Notes: generated by a model from the letters alone, not told the origin. DNA of 64,000 nt from Enterobacter oligotrophicus (GCF_009176645.1 NZ_AP019007.1:930001-994000), one strand, 5' to 3'; counted from the first letter of the stretch, positions 39,000 through 49,636 are shown. Numbers and translations are program-made.

Positions 39000-39019
39000 A
39001 GCCCTTTCGGGCCTTTTTT
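39000..39019 (+). terminator. Terminator of the rcsDB transcript
   Basis: AGCCCTTTCGGGCCTTTTTTA: a four- to five-bp stem with a tight loop and a T tract, ending at the convergent rcsC stop. It is the first clear plus-strand terminator after rcsB, about 470 bases away. Confidence 0.75.
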
Positions 39020-41864
39020 ATATTCTCGTTTTCCTCACGCGATCCGCATAGACAGATAACGTCTGCTTCAGCACGTCCAGCGTCACCGGTTTCGACAGAC
39101 AGCTGTCCATACCGGATTCGAGACAGCGCTGCTTCTCTTCCGCCAGGGCGTTTGCCGTTACCCCAACCACCGGGAGCGTCAGACCAAGCTGACGAATGCG
39201 CTGGGTCAGACGGTAGCCGTCCATATTTGGCATGTTCACATCACTGAGGACAATATCAATGTGGTTTTTGCTCAGCACATTCAGGGCATCCACACCGTCA
39301 TTGGCCGTTTTACACTGATACCCCAACGAACCGAGCTGATCGGCCAGCAGGCGGCGGTTAATCGGATGGTCGTCCACCACCAGAATCATCATATCGTCAT
39401 TAGCCAGTGCCAGCGCATCCGGTGACGGCAGTGCCGCTGTGCCATCGCTGTCTTCCAGCTGTACGCTGTAAATGCGTGCCAGCAGCCCCAGAAGCTCATG
39501 AGGCGTCGCCACGCTGTGCACCCATTCACCAGGCGCACGCTCTGCAGGTATCCCAATATGACGGCGGCAGAACGTCACGACGCCTCTGCCCGTCCACGCC
39601 TGTTCCAGTTCGCCATCGGTAATCAGCATATCGTCAGCATCCGGCGTCTGGCCTTCATACCGCGAGACCCGCACACCGCTGCTGGTCAGCAGTGAAGCAA
39701 GAAAATCCTGTAAGGATGCATTATGCACCGCCAGCCAACAGCGTTTATCACTCAATCCGTCAACGGTTGCTTTCGCCGGATACTGCGCGGAATAGAGCGG
39801 AATGCGGATGGTGAACTGGCTTCCCATGCCGGGTTCGGTATCAACGGAGATATCACCGTCCATCATGCTGATGAGCTTCTCACAGATCGCCAGCCCCAGC
39901 CCGGTGCCCTGGAAATTGCGCTGCACGCCAGTGCCCACCTGGAAGAAGGGATCAAACAGACGGACAACCTCCTTCGCCGGGATACCTACGCCGGTGTCAC
40001 GCACGCGGATGCGCAGGTAGTCCCCTGCCCGACAGACATGCAGCACAATACAGCCAGTGTCGGTGAATTTGATAGCGTTGCTCAGAAGGTTCGAGATGAC
40101 CTGCTGCAGGCGCATCGGATCGCCGTGCAACGTCAGCGGCACATCCGGCTCAATAAAGCAGTAAAGCCCCAGTTGTTTACGCACCACCAGCGGCAAATAG
40201 TTAGCGCTGATATGGTTCATCACCTCGCGCGGCGAGAACTCACGCGGCTCAATTTTCAACTGCTCAGACTCAATCTTGGAGAAGTCGAGAATATCGCTGA
40301 TGATTTTCAGCAGCAGGCTTGAGGAGTTGTTCATCGCCGTGACCAGACGGTCGACCCCTTTCGGCAGTTCTTTGGTCTGCAGCAGATCGAGGTTACCGAT
40401 GATCCCGTAAAGTGGTGTACGCAATTCGTGGCTGACGGTAGCCAGGAACATCGATTTCGACTGGCTGGCCTGTTCTGCCGCCTGCGCCATCTCCTGCAGC
40501 GACTCTTCCATCTTCACGCGCGCAGAGACATCCACCAGCACGCAAATCGCTACGTTTTCATTACGATAGCGCGAATGCACGAAGCTAATTTGCAGGTTGG
40601 TGTGGGTACTGGTCAGCACATCCACAAAGTTTACCTGCTGCCCGCAGATAATCTGCGTCAGCCGTTGCCTGTCCTCATGCGTCAGCATGTTCAGGTAGTT
40701 ATGTGCCAGCTCGTTACTGAGGATATTCGTGCCATCCTGGGTACGCAGGATACAGATCCCGACGGGCGCAGAGGCCACAATCTTGCGATTAAACTGCTCG
40801 TGTTCTTCAAGGCGCTGGGCATCACTTTCGGCAGGGATAAAGATCCGACGCTCATACATCCGCGCCAGCATAAACAACACAACACCAACCAGCACATTCA
40901 GCAAAATGGCGTTCAGAATAAGAATGCGGATACGCTCCAGCACCATATCGACAGGCAGCGAGTACACAATACTCAACGACGAAGGGGGTAAACTCTTCTT
41001 CAGCACCAGCTCGCGGAAACCGGAGGTGTAGCCAAACCACGAGCGCTCCTGCATCCAGTGTGGATCGACTTTTAAACGGTTCTCCGGCCCGACAAGGGAA
41101 ATAAGCGTATGGCCGTTCTCATCAAGGATGGTCACCCCCATCGGCAAACTGCCCGGCGTGAAGAAGTTTTCCATACGGATCGTCTGTTCAATCCCCAGCA
41201 GCGCCTGCAGACGATTGCCCAGATAGACCGGTGTGAGAGCATAGAAGTAGCCCACGCCCATACGCGGTCCCTGGCTAATCCAGAACAGGTTGTTACCCCG
41301 CTCCTCCTGCGGTGCATTACGGTATTTCACGATCCGTTCGTGCAGGCTTTTCAGGGCGTCATCGCGCTCAACGGGGATGTCGCGCAGGCCAAAATCCGCC
41401 ATACAGAGGTTGTCGCTGCCAATGAGGAAAACGCGGTTCAGATCATAGGCGGCAGAAAAATTGTCACGCCAGTAGCGCATAAACCATGCAAGCGACTCCA
41501 GCGAACCGCGCCAGGCATTGCCCATGGTTGAACAGTCGGAGTCCGGGAACAAAGGCTCAAAATCAGGCACTTCGGTTTTTTCATTTCGCCCACGAATGGC
41601 AAGAATACCATTTTCCGCCGTCAGCCGGTTTTCGGCAATATACTTCAGCTCCTTCATGACGTCGGAAGTTCGCTGAATATAACGCTGGGCCTGATCGGAG
41701 CTTAAATTGAACTCCTGGCGGATCTCCGCTTCTTTCTGGTGTAACGCGTTAACGATGTAAAACACCGAGAACAACGCCACCAGCAGCCAAAGCAGTAGTG
41801 CCAGCGCCCGAAACAGGTAGCGAGAGACTTTCAGCGTGGTACGAAAGGAGACGAGGTATTTCAA
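39018..41864 (-). CDS. rcsC: Hybrid sensor kinase RcsC
   Basis: A 948-residue inner-membrane hybrid kinase that starts the Rcs phosphorelay. It has two membrane segments (about residues 20-40 and 313-335), a periplasmic domain between them, a PAS-like region, the histidine kinase domain with His479 (ATVSHELRTPL), ATP-binding boxes (DTGVGIPA, GTGLGLAI), a degenerate receiver-like region (about 700-800) and a C-terminal receiver whose Asp875 accepts the phosphate (IVLSDVNMPN). Domain order equals E. coli RcsC. It is convergent with rcsB. Confidence 0.97.
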   Translation of the reverse strand: MKYLVSFRTTLKVSRYLFRALALLLWLLVALFSVFYIVNALHQKEAEIRQEFNLSSDQAQRYIQRTSDVMKELKYIAENRLTAENGILAIRGRNEKTEVPDFEPLFPDSDCSTMGNAWRGSLESLAWFMRYWRDNFSAAYDLNRVFLIGSDNLCMADFGLRDIPVERDDALKSLHERIVKYRNAPQEERGNNLFWISQGPRMGVGYFYALTPVYLGNRLQALLGIEQTIRMENFFTPGSLPMGVTILDENGHTLISLVGPENRLKVDPHWMQERSWFGYTSGFRELVLKKSLPPSSLSIVYSLPVDMVLERIRILILNAILLNVLVGVVLFMLARMYERRIFIPAESDAQRLEEHEQFNRKIVASAPVGICILRTQDGTNILSNELAHNYLNMLTHEDRQRLTQIICGQQVNFVDVLTSTHTNLQISFVHSRYRNENVAICVLVDVSARVKMEESLQEMAQAAEQASQSKSMFLATVSHELRTPLYGIIGNLDLLQTKELPKGVDRLVTAMNNSSSLLLKIISDILDFSKIESEQLKIEPREFSPREVMNHISANYLPLVVRKQLGLYCFIEPDVPLTLHGDPMRLQQVISNLLSNAIKFTDTGCIVLHVCRAGDYLRIRVRDTGVGIPAKEVVRLFDPFFQVGTGVQRNFQGTGLGLAICEKLISMMDGDISVDTEPGMGSQFTIRIPLYSAQYPAKATVDGLSDKRCWLAVHNASLQDFLASLLTSSGVRVSRYEGQTPDADDMLITDGELEQAWTGRGVVTFCRRHIGIPAERAPGEWVHSVATPHELLGLLARIYSVQLEDSDGTAALPSPDALALANDDMMILVVDDHPINRRLLADQLGSLGYQCKTANDGVDALNVLSKNHIDIVLSDVNMPNMDGYRLTQRIRQLGLTLPVVGVTANALAEEKQRCLESGMDSCLSKPVTLDVLKQTLSVYADRVRKTRI

Positions 41865-41960
41865 GGGGGCGAGGCTCCGCCGTCGGGGTCAAAAAGAATG
41901 TGGTTAAGGTAGCGGTAAACGCGCCTTGTCGCAACGTTCACTTGTCTGCTTGTGCAAAAG

Positions 41961-41986
41961 AAAAGGGCCGGAAACCGGCCCTTTTT
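41961..41986 (-). terminator. Terminator of gyrA
   Basis: On the minus strand, AAAGGGCCGGTTTCCGGCCC is followed by TTTTCTTTT. It lies about 15 bases past the gyrA stop. The A tract on the other side could let it act against read-through from the other strand as well. Confidence 0.92.
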
Positions 41987-41999
41987 GCGTCAGGAGACA

Positions 42000-44636
42000 T
42001 TACTCGTCAGCGTCATCCGCTGCTTCGTCGTCGGTATCCGCTTCCGGTGCGATTTCATCATCACCTTCCGCGACGCTACCGTCGATAGAGTCGAGTTCTT
42101 CGTCATCCACCGGCTCTGCAACACGCTGCAGACCCACCACGTTTTCATCTTCCGCAGTACGGATGAGGATCACGCCCTGGGTGTTACGACCCACCACGCT
42201 GATCTCGGAAACGCGGGTACGCACCAGCGTACCGGCATCGGTGATCATCATGATCTGGTCAGTATCATCGACCTGCACCGCGCCGACAACGGAACCGTTG
42301 CGCTCGGTCACTTTGATGGAGATAACGCCCTGCGTACCACGGGACTTGGTCGGATATTCACTTTCCGCCGTCCGTTTACCGTAGCCATTCTGCGTAACGG
42401 TAAGGATTGCACCTTCACCACGCGGAACAATCAGGGAAACAACGGAATCTTCACCCGCCAGCTTGATACCGCGAACGCCCGTTGCGGTACGGCCCATTGC
42501 GCGGACCGCGTTCTCTTTAAAGCGCACCACTTTACCGGCCGCAGAGAACAGCATCACTTCATCAGAACCGGAGGTCAGATCCACGCCGATCAGTTCGTCA
42601 CCTTCGTTCAGGTTCACGGCGATAATACCGGCTGAACGCGGACGGCTGAACTCGGTCAGCGCGGTTTTCTTCACGGTACCGCTCGCGGTCGCCATAAAGA
42701 CGTTCACGCCCTCTTCGTACTCGCGTACCGGCAGGATAGCGGTGATACGTTCGTTCGCTTCCAGCGGCAGCAGGTTGACGATTGGGCGGCCACGCGCGCC
42801 ACGGCTCGCTTCCGGCAGCTGATAAACCTTCATCCAGTACAGACGACCACGGCTGGAGAAGCAGAGGATCGTGTCATGGGTATTCGCCACCAGCAGGCGG
42901 TCAATAAAGTCTTCTTCTTTAATACGTGCCGCAGATTTGCCTTTACCGCCACGACGCTGTGCTTCGTAGTCGGTCAACGGCTGATACTTCACATAGCCCT
43001 GGTGAGACAGGGTGACCACCACATCTTCGCGGTTGATCAGATCTTCAATGTTGATATCAGAGCTGTTCGCAGTGATTTCAGTGCGGCGCTCATCGCCGAA
43101 CTGATCGCGGACCAGTTCCAGCTCTTCGCGGATCACTTCCATCAGGCGCTCTGCGCTACCGAGGATATGCAGCAGCTCGGCAATCTGCTCCAGCAGCTCT
43201 TTGTACTCGTCGAGCAGTTTTTCGTGCTCAAGGCCGGTCAGTTTCTGCAGACGCAGATCCAGAATCGCCTGGGCCTGCTGCTCAGTCAGGTAGTACTGAC
43301 CGTCACGCACGCCGAATTCAGGCTCCAGCCACTCAGGACGCGCCGCGTCATCGCCCGCACGTTCCAGCATCGCAGCCACGTTGCCCAGATCCCACGGACG
43401 GGCAATCAGGGATGCTTTCGCTTCTGCTGGCGTCGGCGCGCGACGGATCAGCTCGATGATCGGGTCGATATTAGCCAGAGCAACGGCCAGTGCTTCGAGG
43501 ATATGCGCACGGTCGCGCGCTTTGCGCAGTTCGAAAATAGTACGGCGAGTCACCACTTCACGGCGGTGACGCACAAACGCGCTCAGGATCTCTTTCAGAT
43601 TCATGATCTTCGGCTGACCATGGTGCAGCGCAACCATGTTAATACCGAAGGAGACCTGAAGCTGAGTCTGAGAGTACAGGTTGTTCAGGACAACCTCACC
43701 CACTGCGTCGCGTTTGATTTCAATCACAATGCGCATACCGTCTTTATCAGACTCGTCACGCAGGGCGCTGATACCTTCAACGCGTTTTTCTTTTACCAGC
43801 TCGGCGATTTTTTCAATCAGACGAGCCTTGTTCACCTGATACGGGATCTCATGAACAATGATGGTTTCACGGCCGGTTTTGGCGTCCGCTTCCACTTCCG
43901 CGCGGGCACGGATGTAAATCTTGCCGCGACCGGTGCGGTACGCTTCTTCAATACCGCGACGACCGTTGATGATCGCCGCCGTCGGGAAGTCCGGGCCAGG
44001 AATGTGTTCCATCAGGCCTTCAATGCTGATGTCTTCATCGTCGATGTAGGCCAGGCAGCCGTTAATCACTTCCGTGATGTTGTGCGGCGGAATGTTGGTT
44101 GCCATACCCACGGCGATACCGGACGAACCGTTCACCAGCAGGTTAGGGATTTTCGTTGGCATAACGTCAGGAATTTTTTCCGTGCCGTCATAGTTATCAA
44201 CGAAATCAACCGTCTCTTTTTCCAGGTCGGCCATCAGCTCATGGGCAATCTTCGCCAGACGGATTTCCGTATAACGCATTGCCGCGGCGGAGTCGCCGTC
44301 GATAGAACCAAAGTTACCCTGGCCATCTACCAGCATGTAACGCAGCGAGAAAGGCTGCGCCATACGGACGATAGTGTCGTACACCGCGGAATCACCATGG
44401 GGATGGTATTTACCGATTACGTCACCAACGACACGGGCAGATTTTTTGTAGGCTTTATTCCAGTCATTGCCCAATACGTTCATGGCGTATAGTACGCGAC
44501 GGTGTACCGGCTTCAGGCCATCGCGGACGTCCGGCAGCGCACGGCCAACAATGACCGACATCGCATAGTCCAGATAGGAGCTCTTCAGCTCTTCCTCGAT
44601 GTTAACCGGTGTAATTTCTCTCGCAAGGTCGCTCAT
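42000..44636 (-). CDS. gyrA: DNA gyrase subunit A
   Basis: An 878-residue type II topoisomerase subunit that cleaves and rejoins DNA to introduce negative supercoils with GyrB. The catalytic Arg121-Tyr122 pair is in [10 protein letters not shown]. The quinolone-resistance-determining region reads [10 protein letters not shown], with Ser83 and Asp87 both in the susceptible wild-type state. The C-terminal domain carries the GyrA box (QRRGGKG). The C-terminus is a highly acidic tail rich in Asp and Glu that differs from E. coli. The gene is monocistronic with its own promoter. Confidence 0.98.
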   Translation of the reverse strand: MSDLAREITPVNIEEELKSSYLDYAMSVIVGRALPDVRDGLKPVHRRVLYAMNVLGNDWNKAYKKSARVVGDVIGKYHPHGDSAVYDTIVRMAQPFSLRYMLVDGQGNFGSIDGDSAAAMRYTEIRLAKIAHELMADLEKETVDFVDNYDGTEKIPDVMPTKIPNLLVNGSSGIAVGMATNIPPHNITEVINGCLAYIDDEDISIEGLMEHIPGPDFPTAAIINGRRGIEEAYRTGRGKIYIRARAEVEADAKTGRETIIVHEIPYQVNKARLIEKIAELVKEKRVEGISALRDESDKDGMRIVIEIKRDAVGEVVLNNLYSQTQLQVSFGINMVALHHGQPKIMNLKEILSAFVRHRREVVTRRTIFELRKARDRAHILEALAVALANIDPIIELIRRAPTPAEAKASLIARPWDLGNVAAMLERAGDDAARPEWLEPEFGVRDGQYYLTEQQAQAILDLRLQKLTGLEHEKLLDEYKELLEQIAELLHILGSAERLMEVIREELELVRDQFGDERRTEITANSSDINIEDLINREDVVVTLSHQGYVKYQPLTDYEAQRRGGKGKSAARIKEEDFIDRLLVANTHDTILCFSSRGRLYWMKVYQLPEASRGARGRPIVNLLPLEANERITAILPVREYEEGVNVFMATASGTVKKTALTEFSRPRSAGIIAVNLNEGDELIGVDLTSGSDEVMLFSAAGKVVRFKENAVRAMGRTATGVRGIKLAGEDSVVSLIVPRGEGAILTVTQNGYGKRTAESEYPTKSRGTQGVISIKVTERNGSVVGAVQVDDTDQIMMITDAGTLVRTRVSEISVVGRNTQGVILIRTAEDENVVGLQRVAEPVDDEELDSIDGSVAEGDDEIAPEADTDDEAADDADE

Positions 44637-44680
44637 CTAACCGCTATCCCTCTACTGTATCCCGGATTCAAAGGTCGCAA

Positions 44681-44686
44681 ATTATA
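44681..44686 (-). promoter_or_regulatory. gyrA promoter -10 element
   Basis: On the minus strand the TATAAT sits in GTTATAATTTGCGACC, the same context as the E. coli gyrA promoter. The -35 is weak. In E. coli this promoter is stimulated by DNA relaxation. The untranslated leader is about 40 bases. Confidence 0.75.
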
Positions 44687-44742
44687 ACACAGCCGCGGTG
44701 ATTGAGGTAAACCTATACGCTTTATTCACTCGCGTAGCCTGA

Positions 44743-44748
44743 TATACT
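44743..44748 (+). promoter_or_regulatory. Candidate ubiG promoter -10 element
   Basis: TATACT lies 35 bases before the ubiG ATG, with TTTATT (44721-44726) as a possible -35 at 16 bases. The gene is divergent from gyrA. Confidence 0.5.
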
Positions 44749-44782
44749 CCGAAGTCTTGCAAAATAAGGAGTAAAAGCGCCC

Positions 44783-45511
44783 ATGAATGCCGAAAAATCC
44801 CCGGTGGCTCACAACGTTGACCACGAAGAGATTGCCAAATTTGAAGCGGTGGCGTCCCGCTGGTGGGATCTCGAAGGTGAGTTCAAGCCTCTGCATCGCA
44901 TCAATCCGCTGCGTCTGGGCTATATCGCGGCGCGTTCCGGCGGTCTGTTCGGTAAGAAGGTGCTCGACGTTGGCTGTGGCGGCGGTATCCTCGCAGAGAG
45001 CATGGCGCGCGAAGGGGCCACGGTCACTGGCCTCGATATGGGTTTCGAACCGCTGCAGGTGGCGCGCCTTCATGCGCTGGAATCCGGTGTGCAGGTAGAG
45101 TATGTGCAGGAGACCGTGGAAGAACACGCGGCAAAACATGCCCACCAGTACGATGTGGTGACCTGCATGGAAATGCTGGAGCACGTCCCCGATCCGCAAT
45201 CCGTGGTGAGTGCTTGTGCAAAACTGGTGAAGCCGGGCGGCCAGGTCTTTTTCTCCACCATCAACCGTAACGGAAAAGCCTGGCTGATGGCCGTCGTCGG
45301 GGCGGAATATGTCCTGCGCATGGTGCCGAAAGGCACACACGACGTGAAGAAATTCATCAAGCCTGCCGAATTACTGAGCTGGGTTGATCAGACGTGGCTC
45401 AAAGAGCAGCACATGACCGGACTGCATTACAATCCATTAACGGACAAATTCAAACTCGCACCGGGCGTGGATGTTAACTATATGTTGCATACAACCGCCA
45501 AAAACGACTAA
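44783..45511 (+). CDS. ubiG: Ubiquinone biosynthesis O-methyltransferase UbiG
   Basis: A 242-residue SAM-dependent methyltransferase that carries out both O-methylation steps of ubiquinone synthesis. The SAM-binding motif is [16 protein letters not shown] (about residue 57), followed by VTGLDMG and [10 protein letters not shown]. Length equals E. coli UbiG (240). A GGAG Shine-Dalgarno precedes the ATG. It is followed by the palindrome ATTGCGC/GCGCAAT (45535-45559). Confidence 0.97.
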   Translation: MNAEKSPVAHNVDHEEIAKFEAVASRWWDLEGEFKPLHRINPLRLGYIAARSGGLFGKKVLDVGCGGGILAESMAREGATVTGLDMGFEPLQVARLHALESGVQVEYVQETVEEHAAKHAHQYDVVTCMEMLEHVPDPQSVVSACAKLVKPGGQVFFSTINRNGKAWLMAVVGAEYVLRMVPKGTHDVKKFIKPAELLSWVDQTWLKEQHMTGLHYNPLTDKFKLAPGVDVNYMLHTTAKND

Positions 45512-45733
45512 CGTCATAAACTATTCTTATAAAGATTGCGCGACATCATGTTGCGCAATTCTGACCTCTCGTTGAAGAAATCAGCACTCGATCAAATTTT
45601 GAATTTTTTTTCTTAATTATTGACATCTCTTCCAGGCCTTACGGTACGAGGACTTAGCCTTTTTTACCCTTTCACAACCTCAATTTAACCTCAAAATCAA
45701 CTCTTGTACTGAAAAGAATCCTTACTAGAATAC
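45512..45733. other. ubiG-nrdA gap, upstream part
   Basis: No gene seen. An inverted repeat ATTGCGC...GCGCAAT (45535-45559) could end ubiG transcripts but lacks a T tract. It is followed by an AT-rich tract (AAATTTTGAATTTTTTTTCT) and a possible -35 TTGACA (45623-45628). It leads into the nrdA control region. Confidence 0.45.
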
Positions 45734-45818
45734 TCACCATATAGCGTTCTTCTTATCGCAAACCCCCTATATGTAGTATTTATCCACAGAGTTAGTCACA
45801 AGGCGGATCTGTGGATAA
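45734..45818 (+). promoter_or_regulatory. nrdA control region: two NrdR boxes and two DnaA boxes
   Basis: Two NrdR-like boxes, TCACCATATAGCGTTC (45734-45749) and CCCTATATGTAGTATT (45765-45780), start 31 bases apart, which is the three-turn spacing used by the NrdR repressor. Two perfect DnaA boxes follow: TTATCCACA at 45780-45788 and, inverted, TGTGGATAA at 45810-45818. In E. coli the same elements tie nrdAB transcription to dNTP level and to replication. The DnaA-box repeats give no sign of an origin here. Confidence 0.82.
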
Positions 45819-45858
45819 ACGGGGGATATTTTTTATTTCACGGACAGGTAAAACCCAC

Positions 45859-48144
45859 ATGAATCAGAGTCTGCTGGTGACAAAACGCGACGGTACTACC
45901 GAGCGTATCAATCTGGACAAAATCCATCGAGTTCTCGACTGGGCAGCAGAAGGCCTGAACAACGTATCTATCTCCCAGGTTGAACTGCGATCCCACATCC
46001 AGTTCTACGACGGCATTAAAACGTCTGATATCCATGAAACCATCATCAAGGCTGCGGCGGATCTGATCTCCCGTGAAGCGCCGGATTATCAGTACCTCGC
46101 TGCACGTCTGGCGATTTTCCACCTGCGTAAAAAAGCCTACGGCCAGTTTGAGCCGCCAGCGCTTTACGATCACGTGGTGAAAATGGTTGAGCTGGGCAAA
46201 TACGACACGCATCTGCTGGAAGACTATACGGAAGAAGAGTTCGAGCAGATGAACGGGTTTATCGATCACTGGCGCGACATGAACTTCTCCTACGCGGCGG
46301 TGAAGCAGCTCGAAGGTAAATACCTGGTTCAGAACCGTGTGACCGGCGAAATCTACGAGAGCGCTCAGTTCCTCTATATTCTGGTGGCCGCCTGTCTGTT
46401 CTCTAACTACCCGCGTGAAACGCGTCTGGAATACGTGAAGCGTTTCTACGATGCGGTGTCGACGTTCAAGATTTCTCTGCCTACGCCAATTATGTCTGGC
46501 GTGCGTACCCCGACTCGTCAGTTCAGCTCCTGCGTCCTGATTGAGTGTGGTGACAGCCTGGATTCCATCAACGCCACCTCCAGCGCCATTGTGAAATACG
46601 TCTCCCAGCGTGCCGGTATCGGCATCAACGCGGGTCGCATCCGCGCTCTGGGTAGCCCGATTCGCGGCGGTGAAGCGTTCCACACCGGCTGTATTCCATT
46701 CTACAAACACTTCCAGACTGCGGTGAAGTCCTGCTCGCAGGGCGGCGTGCGTGGTGGTGCAGCAACCCTGTTCTATCCGATGTGGCACCTGGAAGTGGAA
46801 AGCCTGCTGGTACTGAAAAACAACCGTGGCGTGGAAGGCAACCGCGTGCGCCACATGGACTACGGCGTGCAGATCAACAAACTGATGTACACCCGTCTGC
46901 TGAAAGGTGAAGAGATCACCCTGTTCAGCCCATCCGACGTTCCGGGGCTGTACGACGCATTCTTTGCCGATCAAGATGAGTTCGAACGTCTGTACACCAA
47001 ATACGAAAAAGACGACAGCATCCGCAAACAGCGCGTGAAAGCCGTCGATCTGTTCTCGCTGATGATGCAGGAACGCGCCTCCACGGGCCGTATCTATATC
47101 CAGAACGTTGACCACTGCAACACTCACAGCCCGTTCGACCCGGTTGTTGCGCCAGTGCGCCAGTCTAACCTGTGCCTGGAAATCGCCCTGCCGACCAAAC
47201 CGCTGGACGACGTCAACGACGAAAACGGCGAAATCGCCCTGTGTACGCTCTCTGCGTTTAACCTGGGTGCGATTAAGAGCCTGGACGAGCTGGAAGAATT
47301 GGCCGTGCTTGCCGTGCGTGCGCTGGATGCCCTGCTGGACTACCAGGATTACCCCATCCCGGCGGCAAAACGTGGTGCAATGGGCCGTCGTACCCTGGGT
47401 ATCGGCGTGATCAACTTTGCCTACTGGCTGGCGAGAAACGGTAAGCGTTACTCTGACGGCAGCGCAAACAACCTGACCCACGAAACGTTCGAAGCCATTC
47501 AGTATTACCTGCTGAAAGCCTCTAACGAGCTGGCAAAAGAGCAAGGTGCATGTCCGTGGTTCAACGAAACCACCTACGCGCAGGGCATTCTGCCGATCGA
47601 CACCTATAAGAAAGACCTGGATGCGATTGCGAATGCACCACTGCGTCTGGACTGGGAAGCACTCCGTGAGTCTATTAAAACTCACGGCCTGCGTAACTCC
47701 ACGCTCTCTGCCCTGATGCCGTCTGAGACCTCTTCGCAGATCTCCAACGCCACCAACGGTATCGAGCCGCCGCGTGGTCACGTCAGCATCAAAGCGTCGA
47801 AAGACGGTATTCTGCGCCAGGTCGTGCCGGACTACGAACTGCTGAAAGACAACTACGAGCTGCTGTGGGAAATGCCAAACAACGACGGCTACCTGCAGCT
47901 GGTGGGTATCATGCAGAAGTTTATCGACCAGTCGATCTCTGCGAATACCAACTACGACCCGACGCGCTTCCCGTCTGGCAAGGTTCCGATGCAGCAGTTG
48001 CTGAAAGACCTGCTCACTGCCTATAAATTTGGCGTGAAAACCCTGTACTATCACAACACCCGTGATGGTGCGGAAGACGCGCAGGACGATATGGTGCCGT
48101 CAATTCAGGACGATGGCTGCGAAAGCGGCGCATGTAAGATTTAA
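45859..48144 (+). CDS. nrdA: Ribonucleotide reductase class Ia, alpha subunit NrdA
   Basis: A 761-residue catalytic subunit making dNDPs from NDPs. It has an N-terminal ATP-cone ([20 protein letters not shown]), the ten-stranded barrel with the FNLGAI and [12 protein letters not shown] regions, radical-relay Tyr730-Tyr731 ([10 protein letters not shown]), and the C-terminal redox pair Cys754 and Cys759 (CESGACKI). The start ATG at 45859 matches E. coli ([12 protein letters not shown]); the frame is open further upstream only because it runs through the DnaA-box region. It forms an operon with nrdB and yfaE. Confidence 0.98.
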   Translation: MNQSLLVTKRDGTTERINLDKIHRVLDWAAEGLNNVSISQVELRSHIQFYDGIKTSDIHETIIKAAADLISREAPDYQYLAARLAIFHLRKKAYGQFEPPALYDHVVKMVELGKYDTHLLEDYTEEEFEQMNGFIDHWRDMNFSYAAVKQLEGKYLVQNRVTGEIYESAQFLYILVAACLFSNYPRETRLEYVKRFYDAVSTFKISLPTPIMSGVRTPTRQFSSCVLIECGDSLDSINATSSAIVKYVSQRAGIGINAGRIRALGSPIRGGEAFHTGCIPFYKHFQTAVKSCSQGGVRGGAATLFYPMWHLEVESLLVLKNNRGVEGNRVRHMDYGVQINKLMYTRLLKGEEITLFSPSDVPGLYDAFFADQDEFERLYTKYEKDDSIRKQRVKAVDLFSLMMQERASTGRIYIQNVDHCNTHSPFDPVVAPVRQSNLCLEIALPTKPLDDVNDENGEIALCTLSAFNLGAIKSLDELEELAVLAVRALDALLDYQDYPIPAAKRGAMGRRTLGIGVINFAYWLARNGKRYSDGSANNLTHETFEAIQYYLLKASNELAKEQGACPWFNETTYAQGILPIDTYKKDLDAIANAPLRLDWEALRESIKTHGLRNSTLSALMPSETSSQISNATNGIEPPRGHVSIKASKDGILRQVVPDYELLKDNYELLWEMPNNDGYLQLVGIMQKFIDQSISANTNYDPTRFPSGKVPMQQLLKDLLTAYKFGVKTLYYHNTRDGAEDAQDDMVPSIQDDGCESGACKI

Positions 48145-48150
48145 TAAATC

Positions 48151-48226
48151 CCCTCACCCTAACCCTCTCCCACAGGGAGAGGGAACTCTTTCCCCTTCTC
48201 CCTGTGGGAGAGGGCCGGGGTGAGGG
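48151..48226. repeat. Large inverted repeat in the nrdA-nrdB gap
   Basis: The arms are 48151-48178 and 48199-48226, 28 bases each and complementary at 25 of 28 positions, around a 20-base loop. The sequence CCCTCACCCTAACCCTCTCCC resembles the palindrome after rcsB. It is transcribed inside the nrdAB mRNA, 25 bases before nrdB. Confidence 0.9.
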
Positions 48227-48251
48227 AAATAACACCACAGGACTCACCTTA

Positions 48252-49382
48252 ATGGCATACACCACCTTTTCACAGACGAAAAACGACCAGCTCAAAGAGC
48301 CAATGTTCTTCGGCCAGCCGGTCAACGTGGCACGCTACGATCAGCAAAAATATGACATCTTCGAAAAGCTGATTGAAAAGCAACTCTCCTTCTTCTGGCG
48401 TCCGGAAGAGGTTGACGTTTCCCGCGACCGTATCGATTTCCAGGCGTTGCCGGACCACGAAAAACATATCTTCATCAGTAACCTGAAGTACCAGACGCTG
48501 CTGGACTCCATTCAGGGACGTAGCCCTAACGTGGCGCTGCTGCCGCTGATCTCCATTCCGGAGCTGGAAACCTGGGTGGAAACCTGGGCGTTCTCTGAGA
48601 CGATCCACTCCCGCTCATACACCCATATCATCCGCAACATCGTTAACGATCCGGCGGTGGTGTTCGACTATATCGTCACCAACGAACAGATCCAGAAACG
48701 TGCGGAAGGCATTGCGCACTACTACGACGAGCTGATCGAGATGACCAGCTACTGGCATCTGCTGGGCGAAGGCACCCACAACGTGAACGGCAAAACCGTT
48801 ACCGTGAACCTGCGCGCGCTGAAGAAACAGTTGTACCTGTGCCTGATGAGCGTCAACGCGCTGGAAGCGATCCGCTTCTACGTGAGCTTCGCCTGCTCCT
48901 TCGCGTTTGCCGAGCGCAAACTGATGGAAGGCAACGCCAAAATCATTCGTCTGATCGCCCGTGATGAAGCCCTGCACCTGACCGGCACTCAGCATATGCT
49001 GAACCTGCTGCGCAGCGGCGTGGACGACCCGGAGATGGCGGAGATCGCCGAAGAGTGCAAACAGGAGTGTTACGATCTGTTCGTGCTGGCCGCGCAGCAG
49101 GAGAAAGAGTGGGCAGATTACCTGTTCCGCGACGGCTCCATGATTGGCCTGAACAAAGACATCCTGTGCCAGTATGTGGAGTACATCACCAACATCCGTA
49201 TGCAGGCTGTCGGCCTCGACCTGCCGTTCCAGACGCGCTCTAACCCGATTCCGTGGATCAACACCTGGCTGGTGTCCGATAACGTGCAGGTAGCACCGCA
49301 GGAAGTGGAAGTAAGCTCTTACCTGGTCGGTCAGATTGATTCTGAAGTCAACACCGACGATCTGAGTGACTTCCAGCTCTGA
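48252..49382 (+). CDS. nrdB: Ribonucleotide reductase class Ia, beta subunit NrdB
   Basis: A 376-residue subunit that houses the diferric-tyrosyl radical. The radical Tyr is residue 123 counting the initiator Met (Tyr122 in E. coli mature numbering), within [11 protein letters not shown]; iron ligands include Asp85 (LLDSIQ), Glu116 and His119. The second half of the iron site is [19 protein letters not shown] and [10 protein letters not shown]. The ATG at 48252 matches E. coli ([13 protein letters not shown]); an earlier in-frame start would lie inside the hairpin. Its stop overlaps the yfaE start. Confidence 0.98.
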   Translation: MAYTTFSQTKNDQLKEPMFFGQPVNVARYDQQKYDIFEKLIEKQLSFFWRPEEVDVSRDRIDFQALPDHEKHIFISNLKYQTLLDSIQGRSPNVALLPLISIPELETWVETWAFSETIHSRSYTHIIRNIVNDPAVVFDYIVTNEQIQKRAEGIAHYYDELIEMTSYWHLLGEGTHNVNGKTVTVNLRALKKQLYLCLMSVNALEAIRFYVSFACSFAFAERKLMEGNAKIIRLIARDEALHLTGTQHMLNLLRSGVDDPEMAEIAEECKQECYDLFVLAAQQEKEWADYLFRDGSMIGLNKDILCQYVEYITNIRMQAVGLDLPFQTRSNPIPWINTWLVSDNVQVAPQEVEVSSYLVGQIDSEVNTDDLSDFQL

Positions 49383-49636
49383 TGAGCCGTGTGACGCTAC
49401 GTCTTTCCGGCACGGAAGTGCTGTGTCGGGAAGAGCACCCTTCTCTGCTGGTGGCGCTTGAAGCGCACCAGGTTGAAGTAGAGTACCAGTGTCGCGAAGG
49501 GTATTGCGGCTCCTGCCGCTGCCGTCTGGTCGCAGGCCAGGTGGACTGGCTGACCGAACCGCTGGCCTTTATCAGCGAAGGGGAAATTTTGCCCTGCTGC
49601 TGCCGGGCAAAAGGCGATATTGAGATCGAGATGTGA
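49382..49636 (+). CDS. yfaE: Ferredoxin-like diferric-tyrosyl cofactor maintenance protein YfaE
   Basis: An 84-residue [2Fe-2S] ferredoxin. The cluster-binding cysteines are in CREGYCGSCRC, with the last one in the later CCCR motif. It delivers electrons to reduce the NrdB diiron site so that the radical can be regenerated. The ATG overlaps the nrdB stop by one base (TGATG), which couples their translation. Confidence 0.96.
   Translation: MSRVTLRLSGTEVLCREEHPSLLVALEAHQVEVEYQCREGYCGSCRCRLVAGQVDWLTEPLAFISEGEILPCCCRAKGDIEIEM

Noticed and set aside
42876..44492. 538-codon open frame antisense to gyrA
   Set aside because: Same cause: gyrA codon bias. The translated product has no domain, and gyrA itself is certain.
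45780..45818. DnaA-box pair as a replication origin
   Set aside because: Only two boxes, no AT-rich unwinding element of oriC type and no origin genes nearby; they are known regulatory sites of nrdA.
45838..48054. 738-codon open frame antisense to nrdA
   Set aside because: It mirrors the codon pattern of nrdA, an abundant protein with strong codon bias that leaves the opposite frame open. No Shine-Dalgarno or recognisable domain.
48150..48230. CRISPR-like repeat in the nrdA-nrdB gap
   Set aside because: It is a single inverted repeat, not an array of direct repeats with spacers. No cas gene in the window.
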